A stretch of DNA of 64,000 bases. Source: JBFXCS01 sp050181915 (lineage in GTDB: Bacteria > Actinomycetota > Thermoleophilia > Miltoncostaeales > Miltoncostaeaceae). The stretch spans positions 1,302,001 to 1,366,000 of the forward strand of contig JBFXCS010000001.1 of assembly GCA_050181915.1 (NCBI GenBank). The letters run 5' to 3'. Positions 15,920 through 23,942 of this stretch are shown here, piece after piece; the stretch's first letter is position 1; the number at the start of each line of letters is the position of its first letter. The notes under the pieces were generated by a model. That model was given only the letters and a program-made list of their open reading frames with translations. It ran no database searches and had not been told where the DNA came from. Both the position numbers and the translations under genes were made by a program.

Positions 15920-16680
15920 CTGTTAAACGATACACAGACCCGGTCGCGCGCGGTCCGATCGAGGCCCGCACAGGTCAGTCCCGGCACCTCCAGGGCCGCG
16001 ATCGCCTCGGGCGTGCGGGCGTCGGCCTCGAGGATCGCCCGGGCGAGGCGGCCCTTCGCGGCCTTGCCGTCGTGCCCGGCGGCCCGGCGCTCGCCGGAGG
16101 GCCCCACCGTCCACAGCTCGACCGTGACGAGCCGGGCGCCGAGGGCGCGGGCGTCCACGGCCGCCCGGTGCTCGCCCGGCAGGAGGTCCACGATCCAGCC
16201 GCGCCCGGCGCGCGCCGCCAGCAGCGGCGTCACCCGCGGCCGCCAGAAGGCCGCCAGCCCGCCCACGGGCGCGACGCTCGCCCCCATCCTCAGCCGGTAG
16301 GCCGGCAGCGGATCGCCGGCGGCGACCAGCCCCCACAGGCCCGACGGCACCAGCACCCGGCGCCGCAGCCGCGCCCGGGTGCCGCGATCCATGTCGCGCG
16401 GCGCCAGCGCGCCCCACACCACGCCGCTGTAGCGCTCGAGGGCCGGCAGCGTGGGCGCGCCGTCGAGGTCGCGCCAGTCGGCCAGCGCGCGGTCGAGCAG
16501 CGGCCCGCGCGCGCCCAGCAGCCGGCCGGCGGCGTCGGGCGCGGACGCGATCGCCGCCCGCACCGCGTCGCGGACGCGCCGGCGGTCGGCGTGCAGCTCG
16601 GGATGGGCCCAGCGGCCGTCGCCCCACGGCGCCCCGTCACCGCCCTCGGCCTTGCCCTCCGACGGGGGGAGCAGCAGCAC
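15916..16680 (-). CDS. yaaA: YaaA-family peroxide-stress protein
   Basis: The E. coli family member limits intracellular free iron and so protects from hydrogen peroxide; the fold binds DNA. 254 residues from a GTG, with the family landmarks MLLLPPSEGK at the N-terminus, RYSGVVWGAL (about 85), PSGLWGLVAAGDPLPAYRL (about 112) and HDGKAAKGRLARAIL (about 205). It is translationally coupled to the monooxygenase gene downstream. Confidence 0.88.
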   Translation of the reverse strand: MLLLPPSEGKAEGGDGAPWGDGRWAHPELHADRRRVRDAVRAAIASAPDAAGRLLGARGPLLDRALADWRDLDGAPTLPALERYSGVVWGALAPRDMDRGTRARLRRRVLVPSGLWGLVAAGDPLPAYRLRMGASVAPVGGLAAFWRPRVTPLLAARAGRGWIVDLLPGEHRAAVDARALGARLVTVELWTVGPSGERRAAGHDGKAAKGRLARAILEADARTPEAIAALEVPGLTCAGLDRTARDRVCVSFNR

Positions 16681-16747
16681 GGGCGCGGGCGTCGCGATCA
16701 GCCCCCTCCCCGCTCGTCGTCGGCCATGCGCCCTCCCGCGCTGGGGC

Positions 16748-16776
16748 GGGGACGGGGCCGTCGCGGCCCCGTCCCC
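16748..16776 (-). terminator. 12-bp perfect hairpin after the surface-protein gene
   Basis: GGGGACGGGGCC (16748-16759), a 5-nt loop, then the exact complement (16765-16776). It lies 9 bp past the stop at 16786. No U-run follows, as is common for terminators in very GC-rich genomes. Confidence 0.6.
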
Positions 16777-16785
16777 GTCGCACGA

Positions 16786-19548
16786 TCAGCGGACGGGCAC
16801 CGCCGTGACGACGATGTTGTCCACGTAGTGGCCGATCGACTGGTCGAAGCGCCCGCCGCAGGTGACGAGCACGAGGCGCTCGCGGCCGTTCAGCGAGTAG
16901 ATGTCGTCGGGCAGCGCGTCCTTCTTCACCCGGCGCACGGACGTGACGCGGTAGGTGCGGGTGCGTCCGTCGGCCGTCGTGACCTGCACCCGGTCGCGCG
17001 AGGTGGCGCTCTTCAGCTTGAAGAACGCGCCCTCACCGGCCCGGGCGCTGTCGACGTGGCCCGCGATGAGGGTCGCGCCGGCGGGCGCGCCGGGCGCCGC
17101 GCCGTCGCGCCACCAGCCGAGGCGCTGGATGTTCGGCGGCACGTCGAGCTGGCCCTTCGCCGTGTCGATGCCCACCGGCGCGACCGGGGCGTTGATGCCC
17201 AGGCGGGCGATGCGCACGCGGGTGGGCCGCGACTTCCCGGCCTGCTGCTCGCGCTGACCGGACGACGCCGCGACCGGCGCGCGCCCGGTGTTGATCGTCG
17301 GCGCGACGAGCACGGTCTCCTCCGGCAGGCCGCACTCACTCACCGTGGCCGGGACCAGGTCGGAGCCGGATGTCGAGACCCGGTAGGTGTAGAAGCCGAC
17401 CTTGGCCAGCGTGTGCCCCTCGGTCTGCACCGTGCCGTCGCCCTGGGCGGCGAAGCTGCCGCGCCACACCGGGGTGCCGGTGCAGCGGATCGCGGCACGG
17501 GTGGCGAAGGGCCCGAACAGCTCGGCCTGGACCCCCACCGGCGTCTTGCCCAGGCCGGTGAGCGTGATGCGGTCGGCGATCTGGCGGCGCGGCTTCTGCA
17601 CCTCGCGCAGCACCTTGGTGCTCACGGCGGGCGCGGCGCGCGTGATCGTGGTCTCGGCGGCCTCGCCGCAGGCGGTCTGCACCCCCGCGGTGCTCTCGCT
17701 CGGGGCGATCGACTCGCGGTAGGTGTAGTAGCCGGCGCGGTCCAGCGTGACCGGCGCGGTGTTGTAGAGGCCGTCGCCGTTGGCCGTGAAGGTGCCGGTC
17801 CAGTACGGCGTGCCGGTGCAGGTGATCTCGGCCGGGCTGTTGTACGGACCCCAGAGCTCCACGTTGACCGTCGCCGTGAGCGCGCCGAGGCCCTGGACCA
17901 GGGCGGCGTCCGTGATCTGATCGCCCGGCTTGGTGCTCTGGGCGCTGACCTGGGTGCGGATCGTGGGCGAGCCCATCGCGACGGTCGTCTCGGCGGCGTC
18001 GCCGCAGGCCGTCTCCGTGGCGCGCACGAAGTCGCTCGCGTCGATGCTCTCGCGGTAGGTGTAGTAGCCCGCGGTGGTGATCTGGAACGGCGCCGTCAGG
18101 TACTCGCCGTCCCCGTTCGCCTGCACCGAGCCGGTCCAGATCGGGGGCACGTCGCAGCGGATCGCCTCGCGGGAGGGGAACGGCCCGAACAGCCACGCGT
18201 TCACCGTCGCCGCCTCGCCGTGGAGGCCGCTGACGATGACGGTGTCGGTGATGGCGTCGCCCGGCTTCACCTGCTGGGAGCTCACCTTCGTGGTGACCGC
18301 GGGCTGGGACTGCACCCGGAAGCTCTCGGCCGGCACGCCGCAGGGCGTCGTGACCGGCGTCAGCGCATCGTCGCCCGCGATGACGACCTGGTACGTGTAC
18401 CAGCCGGGCTTCTCCAGCCGCGCCACGGGCGTGCCGTAGGTGCCCGACTTGGTGGCGGTGAAGGTCGACCGGACGGCCGGCTCGCCCTCGCACCTGAACT
18501 CGGACGGGGAGCGGAACGGGCCGTAGAGCAGCGACGTGACGGTGGTGCGCCGTCCCGGCGGCAGCCCGCTGATGCGCACCCGGTCACGGCTCGCCTGCCC
18601 CACCCGCACGTTGGTCGGGTAGGCCACCGTCGAGACCGAGATGGTCGCCTTCGAGGACACCTTGCCGGCCGTCGCCGAGAGGCGCTGGCTGTCGGGCGCC
18701 GCGAGGCGCTGGCCGTTGCGGGCCGGCTTCGGCGAGGTGGGGGAGTAGATCTTGGGCAGGGTCGACGCGACGTCCTCGGTGCGCGCCTCGACGCTCACGC
18801 CGTCGGAGGCGTTCGGCGTGAACGACAGGGTCGCCACGCCCTTGGAGTCGGTGCGGACCCGGGCGGGGATCCCGCTCGCGCCGGTCGAGGTGAGGTTCAC
18901 CACCACGTTCGGCACCGCCGCCCCGCTGGCGGCGATCAGGCGCACCGTGCCGGTGGCCCTGTTGCCCACGGTGAGCGCCCCCGGCAGCTTCACGTCGAGG
19001 CGATAGGGGCCGGCGTAGCGGGCCGACTCGCGGGAGATCTTGGTGAACAGCGCCTGCACGCCCGACCCGAGGGCGCTGGGGTCGACCTCGCCCGGCGCGC
19101 CGTCTCCCATCAGGGAGTGGACGTAGAGCATCATGGCCGCCTGCTGGCTCACCCTGTTGCTGCGCCCGTAGTTCCAGAGGGCGTAGGCCATGCGGCGCTG
19201 CGCCTGCACCGAGACCGTCCGGCCGGCGCGGTTCTTCAGGCCGCCGTCCAGGGAGATCTGGCGGTAGCGGTAGCTCTTGCCCGGATACCAGAAGCGCAGG
19301 TCGATGCAGAAGGTCTGCCGCTCGCCGTCCACCGCTCCGCGGAAGTCACCGAACCAGCGCAGCCCGTAGCGGTAGCGCTCGTAGGTGCCCACGCCGGTGG
19401 TGCCGCAGGTGTTGCGGCCCCCCGAGGCGCACGGATCCCTCTGATCGGGCGGCTCGGCGGCGGAGGCCGACGCGACGGCCACCAGGGCCACGGCGATCGC
19501 CGCCAGCATGATGAGCAGCGGGCTGGGGCATCGGCGGGCGGTCGACAT
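16786..19548 (-). CDS. secreted repeat protein with fused C-terminal class F-like sortase domain
   Basis: About 920 residues from an ATG preceded by GAGG; the signal peptide ends near ASASAAEP. Residues about 25-190 resemble surface thioester (Cys-Gln) domains: GERQTFCIDLRFWYPG, then MAYALWNYGR and SQQAAMMLYVHSLMGD. A linker with Ig-like features follows (about 190-330). Four tandem repeats of about 110 residues (about 330-770) each contain a GPF/GPY motif, a Cys soon after, a GxYTY strand and a second Cys (ACG or CGL), probably a disulfide. Residues about 772-920 form a sortase-like domain with RIARLGINAPVAPVGID, LIAGHVDSA (His) and LVLVTCGGRFD (Cys). There is no LPXTG-type signal or C-terminal anchor. 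Fusing substrate-like modules to a sortase is unusual. Function is inferred: adhesion or a wall-surface enzyme. Confidence 0.8.
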   Translation of the reverse strand: MSTARRCPSPLLIMLAAIAVALVAVASASAAEPPDQRDPCASGGRNTCGTTGVGTYERYRYGLRWFGDFRGAVDGERQTFCIDLRFWYPGKSYRYRQISLDGGLKNRAGRTVSVQAQRRMAYALWNYGRSNRVSQQAAMMLYVHSLMGDGAPGEVDPSALGSGVQALFTKISRESARYAGPYRLDVKLPGALTVGNRATGTVRLIAASGAAVPNVVVNLTSTGASGIPARVRTDSKGVATLSFTPNASDGVSVEARTEDVASTLPKIYSPTSPKPARNGQRLAAPDSQRLSATAGKVSSKATISVSTVAYPTNVRVGQASRDRVRISGLPPGRRTTVTSLLYGPFRSPSEFRCEGEPAVRSTFTATKSGTYGTPVARLEKPGWYTYQVVIAGDDALTPVTTPCGVPAESFRVQSQPAVTTKVSSQQVKPGDAITDTVIVSGLHGEAATVNAWLFGPFPSREAIRCDVPPIWTGSVQANGDGEYLTAPFQITTAGYYTYRESIDASDFVRATETACGDAAETTVAMGSPTIRTQVSAQSTKPGDQITDAALVQGLGALTATVNVELWGPYNSPAEITCTGTPYWTGTFTANGDGLYNTAPVTLDRAGYYTYRESIAPSESTAGVQTACGEAAETTITRAAPAVSTKVLREVQKPRRQIADRITLTGLGKTPVGVQAELFGPFATRAAIRCTGTPVWRGSFAAQGDGTVQTEGHTLAKVGFYTYRVSTSGSDLVPATVSECGLPEETVLVAPTINTGRAPVAASSGQREQQAGKSRPTRVRIARLGINAPVAPVGIDTAKGQLDVPPNIQRLGWWRDGAAPGAPAGATLIAGHVDSARAGEGAFFKLKSATSRDRVQVTTADGRTRTYRVTSVRRVKKDALPDDIYSLNGRERLVLVTCGGRFDQSIGHYVDNIVVTAVPVR

Positions 19549-19683
19549 CAGAGGCACCTCAGGAGACGGGGGCACATCCGCTCACGCGGGGGATGTTTCT
19601 ACCATCTCCGATGAGGTTCTGTCGTGTGATCGCGGCAATTGCGGTCGCGCGCACCCGCCGCCGCGGCCGCCGGAGCGCCCGTA

Positions 19684-21138
19684 TCAGCCCGCCGAGGTGG
19701 CGGCGACCTCCTGCGCGGCGCGGCGCGGCGAGATGCCGAGGGCGAGGAGGGTCGCCACGATCGCGGCGGCCGCGCCGAGCCACAGCGAGGTGCTGAAGCC
19801 CGACTCGGCGGGCACGCCGGTGCCGCCGATGGTGTCGGTGGCGAGCAGCGTGATCGCGGCCTGCGCCCCGATGGCGCTGCCGACCGTGCGGACGACGGTG
19901 TTCATGCCGGTGGCGATGCCGGTCTCGGTGGGGGCGACGGCATCCGAGATCAGCTTCGGCATGGCGCCGAACGCGATCGCGACGCCGCCCGCGCCGATGG
20001 CGTAGCCCAGCATCAGCTGCCACGGCTCGTCGTGCATCCCCGCCAGCAGCGCCGACCCGGCCGCCGTCACCGCCAGGCCGATCGCGAGGGCGTAGCGGAA
20101 GCCGATCCGCCGTCCGAGGATGCCGCCGTAGGGGCCCGCGGGCAGCATGACCAGCGCGCCCGGGATCAGGTAGAGGGCCGAGACGGTGACGCTGGCGCCG
20201 AAGCCGTAGGTCACGAGCGAGGCCACGTCGTCCGGCAGGCCGCTCGGCATCTGCGCGAACAGCGGCAGCACCGTGAAGATGGCGTACATCGTGAAGCCGC
20301 AGAAGAGCGCGGCGAGGTTGGTGAACAGGACGGGCCGCCGCGACAGCATGCGCATGTCGACCATGGGCTGGGCGGTGCGCGACTCGAACGCGCCCCAGAT
20401 CACCAGGATCACGATGCCGGCCGCGATGAGGCCCAGCACCTTGGCGGAGCCCCAGCCCCACGACTGGCTCTCGGTGAGGGCGACGAGCAGCGCCACGAGG
20501 CCGGCCGACAGCAGCGCCGCGCCCGGGATGTCGAGCACGGCCGGCGCGCGGCTGGGCGACGGGGGCACGACGCGGCGCACCAGGATCATCCCCAGCAGGC
20601 CGATGCCGGCGCCGACGACGAACAGCCAGCGCCACGAGGCGTGGTCGACGATGACGCCGGACAGGACCAGGCCCAGGCCGCCGCCCAGCCCCAGCATCGC
20701 CGAGATCAGCCCCATCGCGACGCCCATCCGCCGGGGCTCCACCTCGTCGCGGATGATCGAGAAGCACAGCGGATAGACGGCCCCGCCGACGCCCTGGAGG
20801 ACGCGGAAGACGATCAGCGACCAGATGTCCCAGGCGAAGACGGCGCCGATCGCGCCGACGGTGAACACCGCGAGGGTGATGATCAGCATCCGGTCCTTGC
20901 CGTACTGGTCGCCGAGGCGGCCCAGCAGCGGCGTCGCCACGGACGCGGCGAGCAGATAGGCGGACACGGTCCAGGCCGCCCAGGAGGTGCTGGTGTCGAG
21001 GTCGCGCTCCAGCACCGGCAGCGCGGGGACCACGATCGCCTGGAGGAGGGCGAAGCTGCCGCCCGCGCAGGTGAGCGCGAGCATGAGGGGCCGGAACGGG
21101 ACGCGGACGCCCGCAGCGCCCGCGGCATGACTGCTCAT
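19684..21138 (-). CDS. MFS multidrug transporter (DHA2-like, 14 TM)
   Basis: Proton-driven efflux pump of the inner membrane. 484 residues from the ATG at 21138, with about 14 hydrophobic helices. The loop 2-3 motif LLGRLGDQYGKDRMLI and the antiporter motif C-like segment GLGGGLGLVLSGVIVDHASWRWLF (about 140-163) define the drug:H+ antiporter class. It is divergently transcribed from a TetR gene 70 bp away that very probably represses it. Substrate unknown. Confidence 0.88.
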   Translation of the reverse strand: MSSHAAGAAGVRVPFRPLMLALTCAGGSFALLQAIVVPALPVLERDLDTSTSWAAWTVSAYLLAASVATPLLGRLGDQYGKDRMLIITLAVFTVGAIGAVFAWDIWSLIVFRVLQGVGGAVYPLCFSIIRDEVEPRRMGVAMGLISAMLGLGGGLGLVLSGVIVDHASWRWLFVVGAGIGLLGMILVRRVVPPSPSRAPAVLDIPGAALLSAGLVALLVALTESQSWGWGSAKVLGLIAAGIVILVIWGAFESRTAQPMVDMRMLSRRPVLFTNLAALFCGFTMYAIFTVLPLFAQMPSGLPDDVASLVTYGFGASVTVSALYLIPGALVMLPAGPYGGILGRRIGFRYALAIGLAVTAAGSALLAGMHDEPWQLMLGYAIGAGGVAIAFGAMPKLISDAVAPTETGIATGMNTVVRTVGSAIGAQAAITLLATDTIGGTGVPAESGFSTSLWLGAAAAIVATLLALGISPRRAAQEVAATSAG

Positions 21139-21181
21139 CTCGGACCCTTTCCGCGACGGGCGGCCTCTCCGACGCCCTCCT

Positions 21182-21202
21182 TTACGAAACGTGGCGTAAT
21201 AT
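21182..21202. promoter_or_regulatory. TetR operator (TTACG-N8-CGTAA) overlapping the tetR -10 box
   Basis: Inverted repeat TTACG (21182-21186) and CGTAA (21195-21199) in the divergent MFS/tetR gap. The right arm overlaps TAATAT (21197-21202), a good -10 hexamer exactly 6 nt before the tetR GTG. The tetR mRNA is therefore likely leaderless and auto-repressed. Confidence 0.6.
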
Positions 21203-21208
21203 AACCCC

Positions 21209-21796
21209 GTGAGCACGAGCCCCGCCCGCCGCGCCCGGGGGCGGCCGCGTTCGCAGGAGCGCGACGACGCGATCCTCGACGCGGCCGCCCGCCTGCTGGA
21301 GCGCGTCGGCTACGGCGCCCTCACCATGGAGGCCGTCGCGACCGAGGCGGGCGTGGGCAAGCCCACCCTCTACCTGCGCCACCCCTCGAAGGCCGACCTG
21401 GTCGCCGCCGTGCTGGCGCGCGTCCGCATCGAGTCCGCCCCCCGCCCCACGGGCGACATGCGCGCCGACCTCGTCGCGCACCTCGCGCACACCCGCCGCG
21501 CGCTCGACCGGGTGGGCATGCGGCTGATCGCCTTCTGCATCGTCGAGGAGGAGCAGGTCCCGGACCTGATCGCCGCGTTGCGCGCGCGCGACCTGCGACC
21601 GGGACGCCGGATGGTGCGCGACGTCCTCGAGGGGGGCCGGGCGCGCGGCGAGCTGCCGCCCGGCGCCGACGTCGAGATCGCGATCGAGCTGCTGTTCGGC
21701 GCCTACTACGCGCGCTACGTGGCGGGCGAGCGGTTCGAGGAGGGCTGGGAGGAGCGCGTGGTGGACGCGGTGCTGGCGGCGGCGCGCGCGGGCTGA
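21209..21796 (+). CDS. TetR-family transcriptional regulator
   Basis: 195 residues with a basic N-terminus (RRARGRPRSQERDDAILDAA) and a helix-turn-helix of the usual TetR form, TMEAVATEAGVGKPTLYLRHPSKADLVAAV (about 38-67). The C-terminal ligand/dimer domain is all-helical (VEIAIELLFGAYYARYV is family-typical). It starts at GTG with no Shine-Dalgarno sequence, consistent with leaderless translation. It likely controls the divergent MFS pump; the inducer is unknown. Confidence 0.9.
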   Translation: MSTSPARRARGRPRSQERDDAILDAAARLLERVGYGALTMEAVATEAGVGKPTLYLRHPSKADLVAAVLARVRIESAPRPTGDMRADLVAHLAHTRRALDRVGMRLIAFCIVEEEQVPDLIAALRARDLRPGRRMVRDVLEGGRARGELPPGADVEIAIELLFGAYYARYVAGERFEEGWEERVVDAVLAAARAG

Positions 21797-21809
21797 GCCG
21801 CCCGGCGGC

Positions 21810-23072
21810 TCACATCTCGCCGGCCTCGTCGGCCTCGCGTCGGCGGTCGTGGTCGAAGGCCGGCTCCATCCGCGCGATCTCGGCGCGGGAGACGCCGTTG
21901 GCGCGCGCGAGGTCGCGCCAGCGGCCGACGGCGGCCGTCACCCGCGCGATCGCCGCCCGGCACGCCCGCGGTCTCAGGCCGAACGATCCGGCCAGCTCGA
22001 CGAGCCGGGACACGCTGGCGGTGGCGTCGGAGCGATCGATCATGGTGGACAGCACGTCGTTGCCGGGATCGGGGTTCGGGTTCACGTCGAAGAGCGGCGC
22101 CAGACGCCAGCCCCGTCCCTCGCGCAGGAAGCCGTGGTTGCGGAGGTGGTCGTCCGTGTTCGAGATCAGGACGGACAGGAGGATGCGGCTCCAGAGCTCG
22201 CTCAGGTCCTCCTCGGGGGCGGACGACTCGATCTCGACGGTCTCCGCGAGATCGAGGTAGCTACCGGGCTCCCCGTCCCTGCCGTCGACGAGCGACATCG
22301 CGCTGAGGTAGCCGATGCGCGCCCCGTCCCGGGAGCGGTCGAAGCGCTCCACCACCAGCACGTTGCGTCCGTCCACGCGATGCAGCGACGCCGCGGAGAC
22401 GCGAAGGCCCGCGCTGCGGGCGATGTCGAGGGCGGTCTTCTCCCACGCCATCACATCCCAGTCGTCCGTGCGGACGCTCGGGAACTTCGCCAGCGCGAGG
22501 CGTCCGCGGACGTCGCGCACATGCGCCTTGGGGCGCGCGCCGCCGAGCGAGCTGCCGGCCCGCAGAAGCAGCCTCACGTCCTCGCTCGCCGCCTCGTCGC
22601 GCTCGAACCTCACGGAGGCGGCGAGCAGCTCCGGAAGGTCGATCAGCGCCGGCACGCCCTCCTCCGGCGGGGACAGGAACGCGCCCTCGCCCGGGTGGCG
22701 GTAGCGGAGCGCCCCCTGCCTGGTGTCGTCTCGGACGCCGAGCAGGAAGTCGAGCTCGCCGAGCGAGGACGAGGTCCGGCCCCGGGCGCTCGCCCGCCTG
22801 CGCGCCGCGCGCATCATGAGGGCCCTCCCCCACCGGTCGGGAGCCCCGTCGGCGAACGCGCCGAACAGGGCTCGGGTGCCGTCGGTGTGGAAGGGGGCGG
22901 TGGTCAGCGGTCCGAGGGCGGGCTGGAGCGGGTACGCGCCGGAACGGGCCACCCAGCCCTGGTCGTAGACGAAGGTCGCCGACTCTCCGCGGCCGCGCCG
23001 GGCGACCCAGAGCCTGCCCGCCAGGACGTCCTCGCCGCCGTGGGCGACCCACACCTCGACGGGCTCGCTCAC
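21810..23072 (-). CDS. hipA: HipA-family Ser/Thr kinase toxin
   Basis: In E. coli, HipA phosphorylates glutamyl-tRNA synthetase and causes persistence. The 420-residue protein has the N-terminal HipA subdomain (about 1-130), a Gly-rich nucleotide loop LLRAGSSLGGARPKAHV (about 165-180, with the Ser cluster where autophosphorylation occurs in HipA), the catalytic loop LISNTDDHLRNHGF (about 312) and the metal-binding LAPLFDVNPNP (about 333). All kinase residues look intact, so it is probably active. Its GTG overlaps the hipB stop (GTGA), as expected for a toxin translated after its antitoxin. Confidence 0.9.
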   Translation of the reverse strand: MSEPVEVWVAHGGEDVLAGRLWVARRGRGESATFVYDQGWVARSGAYPLQPALGPLTTAPFHTDGTRALFGAFADGAPDRWGRALMMRAARRRASARGRTSSSLGELDFLLGVRDDTRQGALRYRHPGEGAFLSPPEEGVPALIDLPELLAASVRFERDEAASEDVRLLLRAGSSLGGARPKAHVRDVRGRLALAKFPSVRTDDWDVMAWEKTALDIARSAGLRVSAASLHRVDGRNVLVVERFDRSRDGARIGYLSAMSLVDGRDGEPGSYLDLAETVEIESSAPEEDLSELWSRILLSVLISNTDDHLRNHGFLREGRGWRLAPLFDVNPNPDPGNDVLSTMIDRSDATASVSRLVELAGSFGLRPRACRAAIARVTAAVGRWRDLARANGVSRAEIARMEPAFDHDRRREADEAGEM

Positions 23073-23404
23073 GGCCGCCTGGGCCTGACCCGCTCGGGCA
23101 GCCTCTCGTCGGCGCGAAGGCGGCCCATCTCGGTCTCGTACGGATCGAGGGCCCGCGTCAGCGAATCCAGGACGCCGAGCGCCCGCGCCACGCGGAGCAC
23201 GGTCTCGAGGCTCGTCCCGCCCGGCGACGACTCCAGGGCCACCAGCGTCTTGCGGTCGATGCCGGCCCTCTCGGCCAGCTGCGCCTGGGTGAGGCCCTGA
23301 AGGCGCCGCCAGGCACCGATGTGGTCGGCGATCTCCGCGAGGCCGTTCCGCACCGCGACGGGCGCGGGTCGCCTGCGTCTGCCCGTGTCGTCTCCGTCAG
23401 GCAC
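23069..23404 (-). CDS. hipB: HipB-like XRE-family antitoxin/repressor
   Basis: 111 residues with an XRE helix-turn-helix, LQGLTQAQLAERAGIDRKTL then VALE (about 35-58), and a C-terminal helical tail that would contact HipA. It probably binds the inverted repeats immediately upstream and represses hipBA. It starts at a GTG (23404) without an obvious Shine-Dalgarno sequence. The DNA from here to about 23470 is visibly richer in A+T than its surroundings. Confidence 0.87.
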   Translation of the reverse strand: MPDGDDTGRRRRPAPVAVRNGLAEIADHIGAWRRLQGLTQAQLAERAGIDRKTLVALESSPGGTSLETVLRVARALGVLDSLTRALDPYETEMGRLRADERLPERVRPRRP

Positions 23405-23429
23405 AATGGGGTCTATGGTGCCCTTTATT

Positions 23430-23467
23430 GGTCATAATGTCCATTGTTATAGACATTGGATATGACC
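23430..23467. promoter_or_regulatory. hipB: nested inverted repeats, probable HipB operator
   Basis: Outer arms GGTCATA (23430-23436) and TATGACC (23461-23467) enclose inner arms AATGTC (23436-23441) and GACATT (23452-23457). A minus-strand TATAAC (23446-23451) at the centre could be the hipBA -10 box, so binding would block the promoter. Two nested dyads fit cooperative repressor dimers. Confidence 0.65.
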
Positions 23468-23491
23468 TTTCTGCGATCGGGCCCGCAACGA

Positions 23492-23519
23492 CGAAGGGAG
23501 CCCCGAGAGGCTCCCTTCG
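23492..23519 (-). terminator. terminator hairpin downstream of ssrA
   Basis: Perfect 11-bp stem CGAAGGGAGCC (23492-23502) / GGCTCCCTTCG (23509-23519) with a 6-nt loop. It starts 14 nt past the tmRNA 3' end on the minus strand. Confidence 0.65.
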
Positions 23520-23532
23520 CGACCTACCCCAG

Positions 23533-23897
23533 TGGACCCGGCCGGCACTGCCCCGGCGTCCGAAAGCGTTCCCCCATCGATTTCTCCGAGCGCAGTCTCA
23601 CGTGAGGATCTCACGGAGGGCGTCACGCAAGACGAACCGCTCCTCCGCCAGGCTGTCCTGTGATCTCACCCGGTGACCGACTGCCGTTGCCACCGAGCCA
23701 GGGTCGCTGAGTGACACCGGTGATCTTCCCCGCGACCCGGAGGAAGGCCGATGGCCCTAGGTCTGCTGTTTAGGCAGCCAGAGCGAGCTTGGGAGAGTTC
23801 TCCGCAGCTCCATGGTTTCCCGGTTGTTGACGCGGTCCACCGGGTCCGCGGCTCGCTTGTCGATGTGGTACCGCTCCGTCGAAACTGGATCGGGCCC
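23533..23897 (-). ncRNA. ssrA: transfer-messenger RNA (tmRNA)
   Basis: A 365-nt RNA that rescues stalled ribosomes with SmpB. The 5' end GGGCCCG pairs with 3' CGGGTCC, giving the alanine identity wobble G3-U70, and A73 follows. GATCCAGTTTCGACGG matches tmRNA 5' ends. PK1 is evident: stem CGCGG/CCGCG interleaved with CCCGG/CCGGG. The tag frame starts at GCG (23805-23803) and reads AENSPKLALAA then TAA (23770); starting at the preceding GCT would add one Ala. TTTCGGAC precedes a 5-bp T-stem GCCGG/CCGGC. Two oddities: the 7-nt T-loop is GGCAGTG instead of TTCRANY, and the base after A73 begins CTG, so CCA is not encoded. PK2-PK4 were not resolved. A candidate -10 (TATCCT, 23912-23917) lies 15 nt upstream. 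Confidence 0.88.
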
Positions 23898-23930
23898 GTG
23901 GTACTGGACGAAGGATAGCAGCGACCCGGC

Positions 23931-23936
23931 TACGAT
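23931..23936 (+). promoter_or_regulatory. -10 box (TACGAT) for leaderless lutA
   Basis: TACGAT is followed by exactly 6 nt and then the lutA ATG at 23943, so the transcript should begin at the start codon. It is back-to-back with the ssrA promoter region. Confidence 0.5.
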
Positions 23937-23942
23937 CCGCCG

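Noticed and set aside
19574..19596. Inverted repeat ACATCC-N11-GGATGT upstream of the surface-protein gene
   Set aside because: Six-base arms with a long spacer are common by chance, and no promoter element aligns with it convincingly.
23428..23676. Plus-strand 82-codon frame starting in the hipBA operator
   Set aside because: It crosses the operator, the ssrA terminator and the tmRNA 3' end, and its product resembles no protein.
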